NCBI GenBank assembly: GCA_947166925.1
Contig: CAMVGD010000012.1
Coordinates: 1-36,140, forward strand
Length of the DNA stretch: 36,140 bases
Direction of reading: 5' to 3'
Source of the DNA: an uncultured Clostridia bacterium
GTDB lineage: Bacteria > Bacillota > Clostridia > Christensenellales > CAG-138
In this document: piece after piece, positions 1 through 9,914 of the stretch
Numbering within the stretch: position 1 is the stretch's first letter
Layout of the letters: each line of letters opens with the position of its first letter
Notes under the pieces: generated by a model
Databases searched by the model: none
Seen by the model: only the letters and a program-made list of their open reading frames with translations
Told to the model about the DNA's origin: nothing
Position numbers and translations under genes: made by a program

Positions 1-1
1 G

Positions 2-184
2 ACGTTCGCGATCGCCGAAGGCACTGTGGACGCCACGAACGCGGCAAGCACGAAGATTTCGCATCTCGGCTTCAACGCAGCGAAGAACTACTTCGCGATC
101 GCCCGCACGGCAGATCCGGAGATTTGCTTCTGGAAGCTTGCGGGATCCACCGAGACCACGACCTACACCACGGTCATCGGCTGA
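2..184 (+). CDS. C-terminal end of an unknown protein (partial)
   Basis: An open frame enters from the left edge and ends at TGA 182-184, giving about 60 residues that begin TFAIAEGT and end YTTVIG. The piece is rich in Ala and Thr and contains no motif I recognise. A strong hairpin terminator follows 15 bp after the stop, which supports this being the true end of a gene. Ala/Thr-rich tails of this kind occur in surface proteins, but that is only a guess. Function unknown. Confidence 0.5.
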   Translation, partial: TFAIAEGTVDATNAASTKISHLGFNAAKNYFAIARTADPEICFWKLAGSTETTTYTTVIG

Positions 185-199
185 TCCATCGATAAACGC

Positions 200-236
200 A
201 AAGCGCTGTCCCAAACGGTACAGCGCTTTCTGTTTT
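200..236 (+). terminator. Intrinsic terminator after the partial first gene
   Basis: A perfect 10-bp inverted repeat, AAAGCGCTGT (200-209) and ACAGCGCTTT (220-229), has a 10-nt loop and is followed by CTGTTTT. It lies between the partial gene and the end of the convergent AraC-type gene. The A residues at the left base mean it could also work on the minus strand. Confidence 0.8.
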
Positions 237-292
237 GACTGACCGGCATTCGGACCGGATTCTGCGAAAAGATGCAATTCGGATCCGGACGA

Positions 293-1480
293 TCAGCGAC
301 CGGTCCGGTATTCGTTCGGCGTCATGCCGGCGTACTTTTTGAATACCCGTATGAAATGTCCGTGGGAGGAAAAACCGAGATAAGCGCCGATCGCTGAAGC
401 GCTTTTGTCGGAGTAGCGGAGGAGGCGTTTGGCTTCCTCCGTTTTTTCCCGGAGGATGAAATCGGTCAGCGTTTCTCCGGTTTCCTGCCTGAATTTCGCG
501 GACAGATACGGACGGCTCAGATAGAACGCCTCCGCCATCTTCTCCGTGCTGATCGGTTCGGACAGGTGATGCCGGACATAGTTTGCGACATCCGCCGCAA
601 GCTTGGTCGGATGGTGTCCCAGATGCAGCTTTTCCACCTGTTCGGTGAATTCAAGGATCATATGATACTGCAGGTTCATGATCCGGCTCTGGTCGGACAG
701 AAGCTCAACGCGCTGAATATACCCGTCGGACAGCGTGAACGCGTCGTCCTCCCGCATGCCGCCGCGGATCGCGGCGCGTGACGCCAGTGTCACGGCAACG
801 ATAAACGTGTTCTTGAGCTGCCGGAGCTGGTTCGGGGCGATCGTACCCCCGCGGATCGCAGGCGCCTGCTCCATCCAGCGCTTCAGCGCAGCGGTGTCGC
901 CCCTGCGTACGATCTCCATCAGCGCTTCCTCGATCGCGAGCGCGTTGTGCGTTTCCTGCGGACGCGGCGCTTCCTCATAGACGCGCGCCGTGCGGCGTTT
1001 TTCGACGCCGGATTTGATCGTCTGCTGTTCTTCGCTGAAGATCGCGACGTCCGAAATGGCGAGCGTTTCGCCGCCGTTCAGAAAATGATTCATCGTGCAG
1101 AGCATCGAAAGCAGCGTTTCCACCGGCAGATGCGTGATCCCGTTCATGCCGGCAATGAACGCGGGCACGTCCTCCTTCGGCACGTCGAGCTTGAACGCAA
1201 GCTCGCGGAGATCCTGCTCGTTCGCCATGACCTGCGACGTCGGTCCGATCACGATCGACGCGTTTTTCAGATGGATGACCCCGTAATAGTGAAACAGCGG
1301 CGTAACGAAGTATCCGACATGCCCGGCGATCGAAAGGATCTCCTTCCGGTACAGCTCGAACGGGTCTTTGGGCAGCTTTACCGGGAACCACGCAAACGTA
1401 AGCGCCCCGTTTTCCGTGAGCCGGACCGGAATGCCGGACAGCGTCCCCATGGATTTTGCAACGTATTTGAGATCAAACAT
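293..1480 (-). CDS. AraC-family transcriptional regulator of the rhamnoside operon
   Basis: A 395-residue protein. The last ~100 residues (about 295-395) form an AraC-type double helix-turn-helix DNA-binding domain: the first HTH lies around STEKMAEAFYLSRPYLSAKF and the second around AIGAYLGFSSHGHFIRVFKK, ending with the family-typical MTPNEYR. The N-terminal ~280 residues are a sensing region with no cupin motif that I can identify. The start at 1480 is preceded by CGGAGG at a suitable distance. The gene is divergent from the GH3-led operon and shares a 107-bp intergenic region with it, so it is probably the local activator, responding to rhamnose or a rhamnoside. The effector is inferred from the neighbours only. 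Confidence 0.9.
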   Translation of the reverse strand: MFDLKYVAKSMGTLSGIPVRLTENGALTFAWFPVKLPKDPFELYRKEILSIAGHVGYFVTPLFHYYGVIHLKNASIVIGPTSQVMANEQDLRELAFKLDVPKEDVPAFIAGMNGITHLPVETLLSMLCTMNHFLNGGETLAISDVAIFSEEQQTIKSGVEKRRTARVYEEAPRPQETHNALAIEEALMEIVRRGDTAALKRWMEQAPAIRGGTIAPNQLRQLKNTFIVAVTLASRAAIRGGMREDDAFTLSDGYIQRVELLSDQSRIMNLQYHMILEFTEQVEKLHLGHHPTKLAADVANYVRHHLSEPISTEKMAEAFYLSRPYLSAKFRQETGETLTDFILREKTEEAKRLLRYSDKSASAIGAYLGFSSHGHFIRVFKKYAGMTPNEYRTGR

Positions 1481-1497
1481 GGTAATTGCCTCCGATT

Positions 1498-1538
1498 CAT
1501 TACAATTATACGCAAAACATTACAAAAATGCAATACAA
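1498..1538 (+). promoter_or_regulatory. Candidate AraC-type operator repeats
   Basis: CATTACAA occurs twice in the same orientation at 1498-1505 and 1518-1525, 20 bp apart (about two helical turns). A one-mismatch copy, CAATACAA, lies at 1531-1538, overlapping the expected -35 position of the operon promoter. Direct repeats abutting a poor -35 box are typical of AraC-family activation. Binding by the adjacent regulator is inferred. Confidence 0.55.
1505..1533 (-). promoter_or_regulatory. Promoter of the AraC-type regulator gene
   Basis: On the minus strand, TTGCAT (1533-1528) and a perfect TATAAT (1510-1505) are separated by 17 bp, and the start codon lies 25 bp downstream. It overlaps the CATTACAA repeats, so binding of the regulator there would also affect its own gene. 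Confidence 0.65.
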
Positions 1539-1554
1539 ATGGACAGAAGCGTAT

Positions 1555-1560
1555 TATAAT
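1555..1560 (+). promoter_or_regulatory. -10 box of the GH3-rhamnoside operon promoter
   Basis: TATAAT at 1555-1560 lies 27 bp before the GH3 start codon. The expected -35 position (about 1532-1537, AATACA) is a poor match to TTGACA and is covered by the third CATTACAA-like repeat, suggesting dependence on an activator. Confidence 0.55.
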
Positions 1561-1587
1561 ACAGGTATCAAAGCGGGAGGAGTCTTT

Positions 1588-3726
1588 ATGGATACGGAAC
1601 GGATCATCGGTCAAATGACCGTGGAAGAAAAGGCAGCGCTGGTTTCGGGTACGGATTTCATGTATACCAATCCGATCCCGCGGCTCGGCATTCCGAGCCT
1701 CAGGATGTCGGACGGTCCGCACGGGCTGCGGATCCAGAAAGCGGGCGGCGACAACGGCGTGAGCGAAAGCGCGCCCGCGACGTCGTTCCCGACGGCGGCG
1801 GCGACGGCTTCGGGCTGGAATCCCGACAACACGCGGAAGATGGGCGAGGCGATCGCGGAGGAGTGCCGGTACTACGGCGTGCACACGGTCCTCGGTCCCG
1901 GCGTCAATATCAAGCGCAATCCGCTCTGCGGCAGGAATTTCGAGTATTTCTCCGAGGATCCGCTGCTTGCGGGCGTCATGGGCGCGGCGGAGGTCGAAGG
2001 CGTGCAGTCGAAGGGCGTCGGCGTCTCGGTCAAGCATTTCGCGCTGAACAATTCCGAGAACTACCGCTTCATGGGAAACTCCGTGGCGTCCGAAAAGACG
2101 ATGCGCGAGATCTATCTGAAGCCGTTCGAGTACATCGTAAAGAACGCGCATCCCGCAACGGTCATGTGCGCGTACAATCAAGTCAACGGCACGTTCTGCT
2201 CGGAAAACAAATGGCTTCTCACGGACGTGCTTCGGAAGGAATGGGGCTTTACGGGCGTAGTCATGAGCGACTGGGGCGCGGTGCACGACCGCGTCGCGGG
2301 GCTTTCTGCCGGGCTCGATCTTGAAATGCCGGGCGATACGGCGATCTGCCGCAGATGGATCCTGGACGGCGTCGCGAACGGAACGCTGCCCATGGAGGAT
2401 CTGGACGCCGCATGCCGGAACATCTTAAACTGGGTCGATCAATACGCCTGTCCTGCCGATCCCGGAGCTGTTGACTGGGACGCGCATCATGCGCTTGCGG
2501 GCGAGATCGCCGCGGACTGCGCGGTGCTGCTGAAAAACAACGGCGCGCTGCCGCTCAAGGGCACCGAAAAGCTGCATATCGCGGGCGAGCTTTTTGCAAA
2601 CATGCGCTATCAGGGCGCGGGAAGCTCCATGATTCATCCGACGAGGGTCACGACGCCGAAGGATGCGTTCGACGCGCACGGCGTAAAGAGCGTCGCGCTC
2701 GACGAGAGCGATGCGGTGCTGATCTTCGCCGGGCTGACGGACGAATACGAATCCGAGGGCTGCGACCGCGAGAACATGCGGATGCCCGAGGCGCATCTCG
2801 GGCTCATCGACACGCTTGCGGCAAGCGGAAAAAAGGTCGTCGTCGTGCTGTTCGGCGGATCGCCCTTCGAGCTCCCGTTCTGTGACAAGGTCGACGCGAT
2901 CCTGCATATGTATCTGCCGGGGCAGAACGGCGGTTCGGCGGTCTACGATCTGCTGTTCGGCTTGAAAAACCCGTCCGGCAAGCTTGCCGAGACGTGGCCG
3001 ATGCGCTACGAGGACGTGCCGAACCACGAGACCTTCGGCAAGGGACTGAACGAGATCTACGCCGAGGGCACGGAGGTCGGGTACCGGTATTACAACAAGC
3101 ACAATATCCCCGTGCGGTTCCCGTTCGGCTTCGGGCTTTCCTATACGACATTTGCGCATTCCGAATGGGAGAAGAACGGGGATGTGTACACGCAGACGGT
3201 CACCAATACCGGCGACCGCTTCGGCGGCGAGGTCGCGCAGCTGTTCCTTGACGGGGAACTCAAAGGCTTTCGGAAGGCCTATCTGGAGCCGGGCGAATCG
3301 AAGACCGTTTCGATCACGGTCGAGGACGAGCCGAAGACGGCATACGCCGACGAATACGTCGTTCCGGAGGAGAAGCCGCGTTTCCCGGTGACGGTCGAAT
3401 CGCGCTTCACCGATCTCAATCAGAGCTTTCTGGGCCGCATCCTCTACAACGCTGTTCTTTCGGTGGTGAAGAAGCAGATGAAGCAGGCGGAAAAGCTGCC
3501 CGCGGGACCGGAACGCGACAACGCGATCAAGGGCGCGTACTTTATGAAGCGCATCATGGACAGCAATTCACCGCGTTCGCTGTCGATGTGCGCAGGCAGA
3601 CAGATGCCGTATAACATTGCGCAGGGCTTTGCGGAGCTGACCAACGGACATCTTTTTAAGGGGATCCGCTGCTTTATGAAAAAGATCAAAGTACCGAAAC
3701 TGCCGAAGGAGGAGAGCAACGCATGA
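1588..3726 (+). CDS. GH3 family beta-glucosidase-type glycoside hydrolase
   Basis: A 712-residue cytoplasmic enzyme expected to hydrolyse terminal beta-linked glucose (or a related sugar). It has the GH3 N-terminal barrel with the nucleophile motif [10 protein letters not shown] (Asp about 228), the GH3 C-terminal domain (GGSPFELPF, about 430), the GFGLSYTTF signature (about 513-521) and a fibronectin-III-like domain. A ~110-residue tail with the family-typical [18 protein letters not shown] follows. No signal peptide is visible. I chose ATG 1588 because GGGAGGAG sits 5 nt upstream; the frame stays open further upstream only through the promoter. First gene of the operon; its stop overlaps the transporter start (ATGA). 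Exact sugar specificity cannot be read from sequence. Confidence 0.93.
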   Translation: MDTERIIGQMTVEEKAALVSGTDFMYTNPIPRLGIPSLRMSDGPHGLRIQKAGGDNGVSESAPATSFPTAAATASGWNPDNTRKMGEAIAEECRYYGVHTVLGPGVNIKRNPLCGRNFEYFSEDPLLAGVMGAAEVEGVQSKGVGVSVKHFALNNSENYRFMGNSVASEKTMREIYLKPFEYIVKNAHPATVMCAYNQVNGTFCSENKWLLTDVLRKEWGFTGVVMSDWGAVHDRVAGLSAGLDLEMPGDTAICRRWILDGVANGTLPMEDLDAACRNILNWVDQYACPADPGAVDWDAHHALAGEIAADCAVLLKNNGALPLKGTEKLHIAGELFANMRYQGAGSSMIHPTRVTTPKDAFDAHGVKSVALDESDAVLIFAGLTDEYESEGCDRENMRMPEAHLGLIDTLAASGKKVVVVLFGGSPFELPFCDKVDAILHMYLPGQNGGSAVYDLLFGLKNPSGKLAETWPMRYEDVPNHETFGKGLNEIYAEGTEVGYRYYNKHNIPVRFPFGFGLSYTTFAHSEWEKNGDVYTQTVTNTGDRFGGEVAQLFLDGELKGFRKAYLEPGESKTVSITVEDEPKTAYADEYVVPEEKPRFPVTVESRFTDLNQSFLGRILYNAVLSVVKKQMKQAEKLPAGPERDNAIKGAYFMKRIMDSNSPRSLSMCAGRQMPYNIAQGFAELTNGHLFKGIRCFMKKIKVPKLPKEESNA

Positions 3727-5342
3727 AACTGCCGAGAAGTCTTGTCAACTCGCCGAACGTAACGAAGCGTGAAAAATGGCTGGGCTACCTTCTGGGACCC
3801 GCGGGCGCGCTGCTTCTGAATGCGGTGCTTGCGACGTATCTGAATGTCTACTACACCGACGTTCTGAAGCTGACAGGCGCTTTCATTGTCGTCTTCCCGA
3901 TGATCTCCAAGGTGATCGACGCGATCACCAACGTCGTTATGGGACAGGTCATCGACCGCACGCGCACCAGGGAGGGCAAGGCGCGACCGTGGCTGCTCTT
4001 ATCGGCGTTTCTCGTTCCGATCACCGGTATCCTGCTGTTCACCGTGCCCGAATCGAACGACACGGTCAAGGCGATCTGGATCATGATCTCCTACAACCTG
4101 TTCTATTCGTTCGCCTATACGATCTTCAACATGAGCCACGGGCTGATGGTCCCGCTTTCGACCCGCAACTCGACGGAGCGCGGCGGGCTCTCGGTGTTCA
4201 ACCAGATCACCACGATCATGATGAGCGGCATCCTGGTCGCGCTGATCTTCCCGATGCTCATCATGCCTGCGATCGGCGTCGACAAGGGCAAGTGGATCAC
4301 GTTGATGAGCATCATTTCGATCCTTGCGCTGCCGCTGACACTCCTTGAGTATTTCTTCACGAAGGAGCGCGTCACAGAGGAGACGACGCAGGCGGGCGAG
4401 GAGACCAAGCTGCCGTTCCTCAAGCAGATGAAGATCCTGTTCACCGACAAATACATGATCCTCATGTATGCGTATTTCCTCCTCTATACGGTCGGCATGA
4501 CGCTCAAGAACATCGGTCTTGTCTACTACTGCAACTACGTTTTAGGCACGTACAACGACGGCGTCACGCAGATGCTGGTCTCGGTCATCGGCGGCATTCC
4601 AATGGGCATCGGCATCTTTGCGGTCTGGCCGCTCGCCAAGAAGTTCGGCAAGCGCAACGTCACGATGGTCGGCTTTATTCTGTACGCGGTGGGGTCGCTG
4701 ATCTGCTGGATCTTCAGCACCAATCTTGTCATGGTGCTGATCGGTCAGTTCATCAAGAACATCGGGGGACTCCCGTGCGCATACGTGTTCATGGCGCTGT
4801 TTGCGGACTGTCTCGACCATGTCGAATGGAAGACGGACGTCCGTCTCGACGGCGCGGCGATGTCGATCTACAACATCATTGCGGTCGCCATGGTCGGTAT
4901 CATGACCGGCGTGTTCAACTGGATGCTGAGCGCCTCGGGCTATATTGCGCCGACAGAGTTCAAAATGGCGGCGCCGCAGATCACGCTGCCGCGAGCGGCG
5001 GATTTCTTCTCGAACATGGGCACGTACGTCCATACGTGGATGAAGCCGGTCCTTGATATGCGCGCCGAAGTGAGCGCGTTCCTATCCGCAAACAGTCTGA
5101 TCCCGCAGATCCCGGTGGAAAGCCTGCAACCGGCAAAGATCGTGACGGTCGCCATTCAGCAGCCTGAAAGCGTCAGCTGGATGATCTCGTTCGCGTTCGT
5201 CGGACTGGAGGTCTTCACCGGCGCGGCGCTCGTTGCGATCCTGTTCTTCCTGAACGTCGAAAAGGACCTTCCGAAGAAGCAGGCGGAGATCAAGGCGCGT
5301 CACGAGGCGAAAAACGCGGAAGCTGCGGAGAGTGCGGAATGA
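3723..5342 (+). CDS. GPH-family sugar:cation symporter (MelB-like, MFS)
   Basis: A 539-residue polytopic inner-membrane transporter. The GPH signature is clear around residues 74-90 ([17 protein letters not shown], with the conserved Asp near 78), followed by multiple hydrophobic helices. GPH proteins take up glycosides with Na+ or H+. Placed between a beta-glucosidase and an alpha-rhamnosidase, both without signal peptides, it probably imports the intact glycoside. It is longer than the usual ~450-480 residues: about 75-80 extra, partly polar residues (about 406-485) lie between the penultimate and last hydrophobic segments. The start overlaps the GH3 stop by ATGA and its own stop overlaps the next gene the same way, indicating translational coupling. 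Confidence 0.9.
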   Translation: MKLPRSLVNSPNVTKREKWLGYLLGPAGALLLNAVLATYLNVYYTDVLKLTGAFIVVFPMISKVIDAITNVVMGQVIDRTRTREGKARPWLLLSAFLVPITGILLFTVPESNDTVKAIWIMISYNLFYSFAYTIFNMSHGLMVPLSTRNSTERGGLSVFNQITTIMMSGILVALIFPMLIMPAIGVDKGKWITLMSIISILALPLTLLEYFFTKERVTEETTQAGEETKLPFLKQMKILFTDKYMILMYAYFLLYTVGMTLKNIGLVYYCNYVLGTYNDGVTQMLVSVIGGIPMGIGIFAVWPLAKKFGKRNVTMVGFILYAVGSLICWIFSTNLVMVLIGQFIKNIGGLPCAYVFMALFADCLDHVEWKTDVRLDGAAMSIYNIIAVAMVGIMTGVFNWMLSASGYIAPTEFKMAAPQITLPRAADFFSNMGTYVHTWMKPVLDMRAEVSAFLSANSLIPQIPVESLQPAKIVTVAIQQPESVSWMISFAFVGLEVFTGAALVAILFFLNVEKDLPKKQAEIKARHEAKNAEAAESAE

Positions 5343-6085
5343 GGACGTTTTCCGAAAATCTGCAGGCGGCGTATGATTTCTGGCGTCCGAACCGATGGGG
5401 GATTAAGCCGTATCTTATCAAGGACGGCAAGAAGCATCCGTTCGCGGTGATCGTGCCCGGCGGCGCGTACAGCATGGTCTGCTCTTATGTGGAGGGACTG
5501 CCGTTTGCAAAGGCGTTGAACGCGAAAGGGTATCACGCGATCGTCGCGTACTACCGCATCGGAAAGAAAGCAAAGAATCCTGCGCCGCAGGACGACCTGG
5601 AACGCGCGATCCGCGAGATCTTCGCGCGTGCGGCGGAATGGAACCTCGATACGGACAACTGGTCCCTTTGGGGCAGCTCGGCGGGCGGACATCTTGCCGC
5701 GAGCTTTTGCGCCGAGCAGCGGAACGTACCGAAGCCGAATGCGCTGATCCTCGTGTATCCCGTCGTGACGATGGGGAAGGAGACGCATGTGGAAAGCCGG
5801 GAAAACCTGCTCGGCAGGGATCCCGATCCGGAGATGATCGCGCAGCTTTCCGTCGAGCGCCATATCACGAAGGACTTCCCGCCGACCTACGTCTGGAACG
5901 GCACGGCGGACAAGTCGGTCGATCCCCTGAACAGTCGGATGCTTGCAAAAGCGCTTGATCAAGCGGGCGTTTTGTACCGGCACGAGGAATTTGAAGGCGT
6001 CGGGCACGGCGTGGGACTTGCAAAGGGCACTGCCGGCGGACCGTGGTTCGATCATGCAGTATCATTCTGGGAGGAACAGCAATGA
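5339..6085 (+). CDS. Alpha/beta-hydrolase, esterase-like
   Basis: A 248-residue serine hydrolase. It carries the VPGGAY oxyanion-type motif near residue 40, the nucleophile elbow GSSAGG with Ser about 114, an acidic residue in ADKSVDP (about 195) and His in GVGHGVG (about 222), so the catalytic triad looks complete. It resembles carbohydrate-esterase-like members of the family (acetyl-xylan or feruloyl esterase relatives). No signal peptide. It overlaps the transporter stop and the GH78 start by ATGA, so it belongs to the same pathway and may remove acyl groups from the imported glycoside. The acyl group and substrate are inferred, not seen. Confidence 0.8.
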   Translation: MRTFSENLQAAYDFWRPNRWGIKPYLIKDGKKHPFAVIVPGGAYSMVCSYVEGLPFAKALNAKGYHAIVAYYRIGKKAKNPAPQDDLERAIREIFARAAEWNLDTDNWSLWGSSAGGHLAASFCAEQRNVPKPNALILVYPVVTMGKETHVESRENLLGRDPDPEMIAQLSVERHITKDFPPTYVWNGTADKSVDPLNSRMLAKALDQAGVLYRHEEFEGVGHGVGLAKGTAGGPWFDHAVSFWEEQQ

Positions 6086-8631
6086 AAGCCATCCGTCTGA
6101 AAACCGAACACTTGTTTGATCCCATCGGGATCGATATCCAAAACCCGCGCCTTTCGTGGAACTGCGAGGGCGGGATCAGGCAGACCGCCTATGAGATCGA
6201 AAGCGAGCAATGGAACAGCGGCAGGGTCGAAAGCGGCGCTATGCACGTGAACTATCCCCTTGCGCTTGCTTCCCGCGAGCGTGTCAACTGGAAGATCCGC
6301 CTCTACGACGAGAATGGCGAACCCGGCGAATGGAGCGAGGCGTTCTTCGAAACGGGACTACTCTCGCCGTCCGACTTTACGGCAAAGTGGATCACCGGCG
6401 ATTATGTGCCGAATAAGAAGGAGCGCTATCCGGTCGACTGCTTCAAAAAGACCGTCCGCATCGGAAAACCGGTCGCATCCGCCCGGCTGTACGCGACGGC
6501 GTGCGGGCTTTATGAAGCGCGGCTCGACGGCAGAAGGATCGGCGATTTCTGCTTTGCGCCCGGCTACACGGACTACCGGAAGCGTGTGCAGTATCAGACC
6601 TACGACGTGACGGAGCTGCTGCACGAGGGCGAAAACGAGCTCACGGTGCAGCTTGCAGACGGGTGGTATCGCGGCAGCTGCGGCGCGTGGGGACGCAGAA
6701 ACCAGTACGGCACGGAAACGAAGCTTCTGATGCAGCTTGAGATCGTCTATCGGGACGGCGCAAAGGAAACGGTTGCGACCGACAAAACGTGGCAATGGTC
6801 GAACGACGGACCGATCCGCTTTGCGGACAACAAGGACGGCGAGATCGTCGAGGCGTTCCGCACGCCGCTGTATACCGGCTGCGCAAAGGAAACGACCCAC
6901 GGCGTCGTGCCGAGCGCGTCGAACAACGTACCGGTCACCGGGCATGAACGGCTCCGCCCGTTTGTCACGACCGCGCCGAACGGGAAAAAACTCCTGGATT
7001 TCGGACAGAACATCGCGGGCGGCGTTGCGTTTTCCGTGCACGCGCGGGTCGGGCAGCGCATGATCTGGCGCTTCGGCGAGATGCTCGACGAGACCGGCAA
7101 GCTCACGCAGAAGAACATCCAGCTTTCCAACAAGAAGATGACGACCCCGCTGCAGAAGATCGACTACACATGCGGCGAGGGCCTGAATGAATACAGGACG
7201 ACCTTTGCGGTGTTCGGGTTCCGGTACGCCGAGGTTGAAACGGACGTCGAACTCGATCCGGAGCACATCGAAGCGATCGCGGTCTATTCCGATCTTGAGC
7301 GGACGGGGGATTTCTCCTCGTCGAACCCGCTGCTGAACAAGCTCTTTGACGCGACGCTGTGGTCCGCGAAGGGTAACCATCTCGATATCCCGACCGATTG
7401 CCCGACGCGTGAGCGGCACGGCTGGACCGGCGATGCGCAGCTGTTCTTCACGACGGCGTCGTATCTGTTCGACTTCGCGCCGTTCGCAAGGAAATATCTG
7501 CACGACGTGTTTGACTGGCAGCGCAAAAACGGGCGGCTGCCGCACATTGCGCCGGACGGCGGCGCGGACTTCTACATGTGGACGATGAACGGTTCGGTCG
7601 GCTGGTCCGACGTGGGCGTGCTGATCCCGTGGCGGTACAGCGAGATCAACCGGGACGATTCGATCCTGAAGACCTTCTACGAGGGCATGGCGCGCTACGC
7701 ACGGTTCATGGAAAAGCGCTGCGGAAAAAACATGCCGCTGTTCTCGAAGCGTTACGAGCTGCCGAAGGAGGCGAAGAAGTATTTCGTCAACCGCGGGCAG
7801 AGCTACGGCGAATGGGCGGAGCCGGCCGACGTGGATGGCGGGTTCCATTGGCAGGACTTCGTTGCGCCGCATCCGGAGGTCTCGACCGCCTATACCTGCT
7901 ATGTGCTCGGGCTGATGGCGAAGATTGCAAAGCGGCTCGGACACGACGCGGATGCAGAGGAGTTTCAGTCCTACAGCGACGGCTGCAAAGAAGCGTACCG
8001 CGCGCTGGTCAAGACAGACACGTTCAGTCTCGACACCGACCGGCAGGCGCAGCTTGTCCGTCCGCTGTACTTCGACCTTCTGGACGAGGAGCAGACCGCG
8101 TTTGCAAAGAAGCGGCTCATTCAGGCGCTCGAGCATTACGGCTGGCGGCTCGGCACGGGCTTTCTGTCCACGCCGCTGATCCTGTACGTGCTCGCGTCGT
8201 ACGATATCGAGGCGGCGTACCGGCTGCTTGAAAACGAGCAGATCCCGGGATGGCTCAGTATGCCGAAAAACGGCGCGACGACGATCTGGGAAGCATGGGA
8301 AGGTCCCGCAGGCGCAAAGGGCGGCATCGGCAGTCTGAATCACTATTCCAAAGGCGCCGTCGTCGAATGGCTGTTCACAACCATGTGCGGCATCCGGGTC
8401 GACGGCGAGAATCACTTTACGGTCGCGCCGCAGCCGGGCGGACAGTTCACGCACGCCGAGGCGTCGTACAACAGCGTGTTCGGCAAAATTGCAAGCAGGT
8501 GGGAGAAAAAGGACGGCAAAACGATCTACACGATCGACGTACCCGCAAACTGCGAAGCCGAGATCCTTCTGCCCTCCGGCAGAACGGAGACCGTCGGCGC
8601 GGGACTGCATTTTTACACGGAGGAAGCATGA
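6082..8631 (+). CDS. GH78 alpha-L-rhamnosidase
   Basis: An 849-residue cytoplasmic enzyme that releases L-rhamnose from rhamnosides. N-terminal beta-sandwich domains are followed by the (alpha/alpha)6 barrel with the family motif DCPTRERHGWTGDAQ, whose Glu about 444 is the general acid, and conserved GWSDVGVLIPW and ATTIWEAWEG segments. No signal peptide. ATG 6082 is chosen because GGAGG precedes it and it overlaps the esterase stop by ATGA; an upstream in-frame ATG at 6043 lies inside the esterase gene without a ribosome site. Next to GH3, the transporter and rhamnose catabolic genes, it is the step that feeds rhamnose into the pathway. Confidence 0.95.
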   Translation: MKAIRLKTEHLFDPIGIDIQNPRLSWNCEGGIRQTAYEIESEQWNSGRVESGAMHVNYPLALASRERVNWKIRLYDENGEPGEWSEAFFETGLLSPSDFTAKWITGDYVPNKKERYPVDCFKKTVRIGKPVASARLYATACGLYEARLDGRRIGDFCFAPGYTDYRKRVQYQTYDVTELLHEGENELTVQLADGWYRGSCGAWGRRNQYGTETKLLMQLEIVYRDGAKETVATDKTWQWSNDGPIRFADNKDGEIVEAFRTPLYTGCAKETTHGVVPSASNNVPVTGHERLRPFVTTAPNGKKLLDFGQNIAGGVAFSVHARVGQRMIWRFGEMLDETGKLTQKNIQLSNKKMTTPLQKIDYTCGEGLNEYRTTFAVFGFRYAEVETDVELDPEHIEAIAVYSDLERTGDFSSSNPLLNKLFDATLWSAKGNHLDIPTDCPTRERHGWTGDAQLFFTTASYLFDFAPFARKYLHDVFDWQRKNGRLPHIAPDGGADFYMWTMNGSVGWSDVGVLIPWRYSEINRDDSILKTFYEGMARYARFMEKRCGKNMPLFSKRYELPKEAKKYFVNRGQSYGEWAEPADVDGGFHWQDFVAPHPEVSTAYTCYVLGLMAKIAKRLGHDADAEEFQSYSDGCKEAYRALVKTDTFSLDTDRQAQLVRPLYFDLLDEEQTAFAKKRLIQALEHYGWRLGTGFLSTPLILYVLASYDIEAAYRLLENEQIPGWLSMPKNGATTIWEAWEGPAGAKGGIGSLNHYSKGAVVEWLFTTMCGIRVDGENHFTVAPQPGGQFTHAEASYNSVFGKIASRWEKKDGKTIYTIDVPANCEAEILLPSGRTETVGAGLHFYTEEA

Positions 8632-9914
8632 AACGGGTTCTTGCGATCGACATCGGCGCGTCAAGTGGGCGGCATATCGTAGGTTGGCTCGAAAACGGGA
8701 AGTGGCAGACCGACGAGGTCTACCGCTTCCCGAACGGCGTCACGGAATCTGACGGGCACCTTGTCTGGGATATTGACGCGCTGTTCGATCATGTGAAAAA
8801 GGGCATTGCGATCGCGCAGGAAAACTATCCGCAGATCGAAAGCCTGAGCATCGACACCTGGGGCGTGGACTATGTGCTTTTGAACGGAGAGGAAACGATT
8901 TATCCGGTCTATGCCTATCGCGATCATCGCACGGAGGCGGTGATCGAAGTGGTGCATGAGAAGATGCCGTTTTCGACGCTCTACCGCCATACCGGCATCC
9001 AGTTTCAGCCGTTCAATACGATCTATCAGCTCTTTGCGGACAGGGAAACGGGGCGGCTGAAAACTGCGACCGATTTTCTGATGATCCCGGAATATCTGCT
9101 GTACCGGCTCTGCGGCGTCAAAAGCCACGAGTACACCAATGCCACCACTACCGGCATGGTGAACGCCGAGATCGGGGAATACGATCCGGAGATCCTCTCT
9201 GCATTGAACCTGCCGAAGCGGCTGTTTCATCCGCTGCAAAAGCCGGGAACGCAGATCGGCATGTATGAGGGCATCAAGGTCCTGTTGTGCGCCACGCACG
9301 ACACGGGCAGCGCGGTCGAGGGGATCCCGATGGAGGGAAATGAGCCGTACATCTCCTCCGGCACGTGGAGTCTTTTGGGCGTCAAAACGGAGAAGCCGCT
9401 GACCGACGGAGCAAGCGAACGCGCCAACTGGTCCAACGAGGGCGGCGTGGGCTACAACCGCTATCAGAAGAACATTATGGGCATGTGGCTACCTAACCGC
9501 CTGCGTGCCGAGCTGTGCCCCGAAAAACCGTGGAGCGAGATCACGGCGGAAGCGGAGGCAAGCACATTCAAAGAGACGGTTGACGCCAACGCTGCGGCCT
9601 TCTTCGCGCCGGAGAGCATGCAAGCCGCGTTCGATGCCGCGCTGTGCACAAAGCCGCAGACTGCGGGAGACTATTTCCGCTGCGCGTACCGGTCTCTGGC
9701 GCTCTCCTACAAGCAGGCGATGGAGGAACTGGAACGCAATACGGGCAGGACCTATGACAAGCTCTATATCGTCGGCGGCGGGGCAAAGAATGCGTTTCTG
9801 AACCGCCTGACCGAACAGGCGACCGGCAAACAGGTGATCGCCCTGCCGATCGAGGCAACGGCGCTGGGAAATTTGAACATACAGATGGAGGCAGACAACC
9901 TCTCAGTCACCTGA
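8628..9914 (+). CDS. rhaB: Rhamnulokinase, C-terminally truncated
   Basis: This should phosphorylate L-rhamnulose with ATP. It is a FGGY-family kinase: N-terminal ATP site AIDIGASSGR, DTWGVDY (about 76-82), catalytic Asp in THDTGSAVEG (about 225), SSGTWSLLG, and the C-terminal GGGAKNAFLN. ATG 8628 overlaps the GH78 stop (ATGA) and follows GGAGG. The frame yields 428 residues against 485-489 in Bacillus subtilis and E. coli. Homology breaks just after EATALGNLNIQM, where the 162-bp palindromic element begins, and the stop codon lies inside that element. About 50-60 C-terminal residues are missing, and no remnant of them is visible after the element. Whether the shortened enzyme is active is unknown. 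Confidence 0.9.
   Translation: MKRVLAIDIGASSGRHIVGWLENGKWQTDEVYRFPNGVTESDGHLVWDIDALFDHVKKGIAIAQENYPQIESLSIDTWGVDYVLLNGEETIYPVYAYRDHRTEAVIEVVHEKMPFSTLYRHTGIQFQPFNTIYQLFADRETGRLKTATDFLMIPEYLLYRLCGVKSHEYTNATTTGMVNAEIGEYDPEILSALNLPKRLFHPLQKPGTQIGMYEGIKVLLCATHDTGSAVEGIPMEGNEPYISSGTWSLLGVKTEKPLTDGASERANWSNEGGVGYNRYQKNIMGMWLPNRLRAELCPEKPWSEITAEAEASTFKETVDANAAAFFAPESMQAAFDAALCTKPQTAGDYFRCAYRSLALSYKQAMEELERNTGRTYDKLYIVGGGAKNAFLNRLTEQATGKQVIALPIEATALGNLNIQMEADNLSVT

Noticed and set aside
1486..1587. Upstream start for the GH3 gene
   Set aside because: It would place the promoter -10 and operator repeats inside the coding region, and ATG 1588 has an ideal ribosome site.
6358..8664. A 768-codon open frame on the minus strand across the GH78 gene
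   Set aside because: It is antisense to an intact GH78 gene with catalytic motifs, is rich in Arg, and has no recognisable domain. Such frames are expected opposite GC-rich genes.
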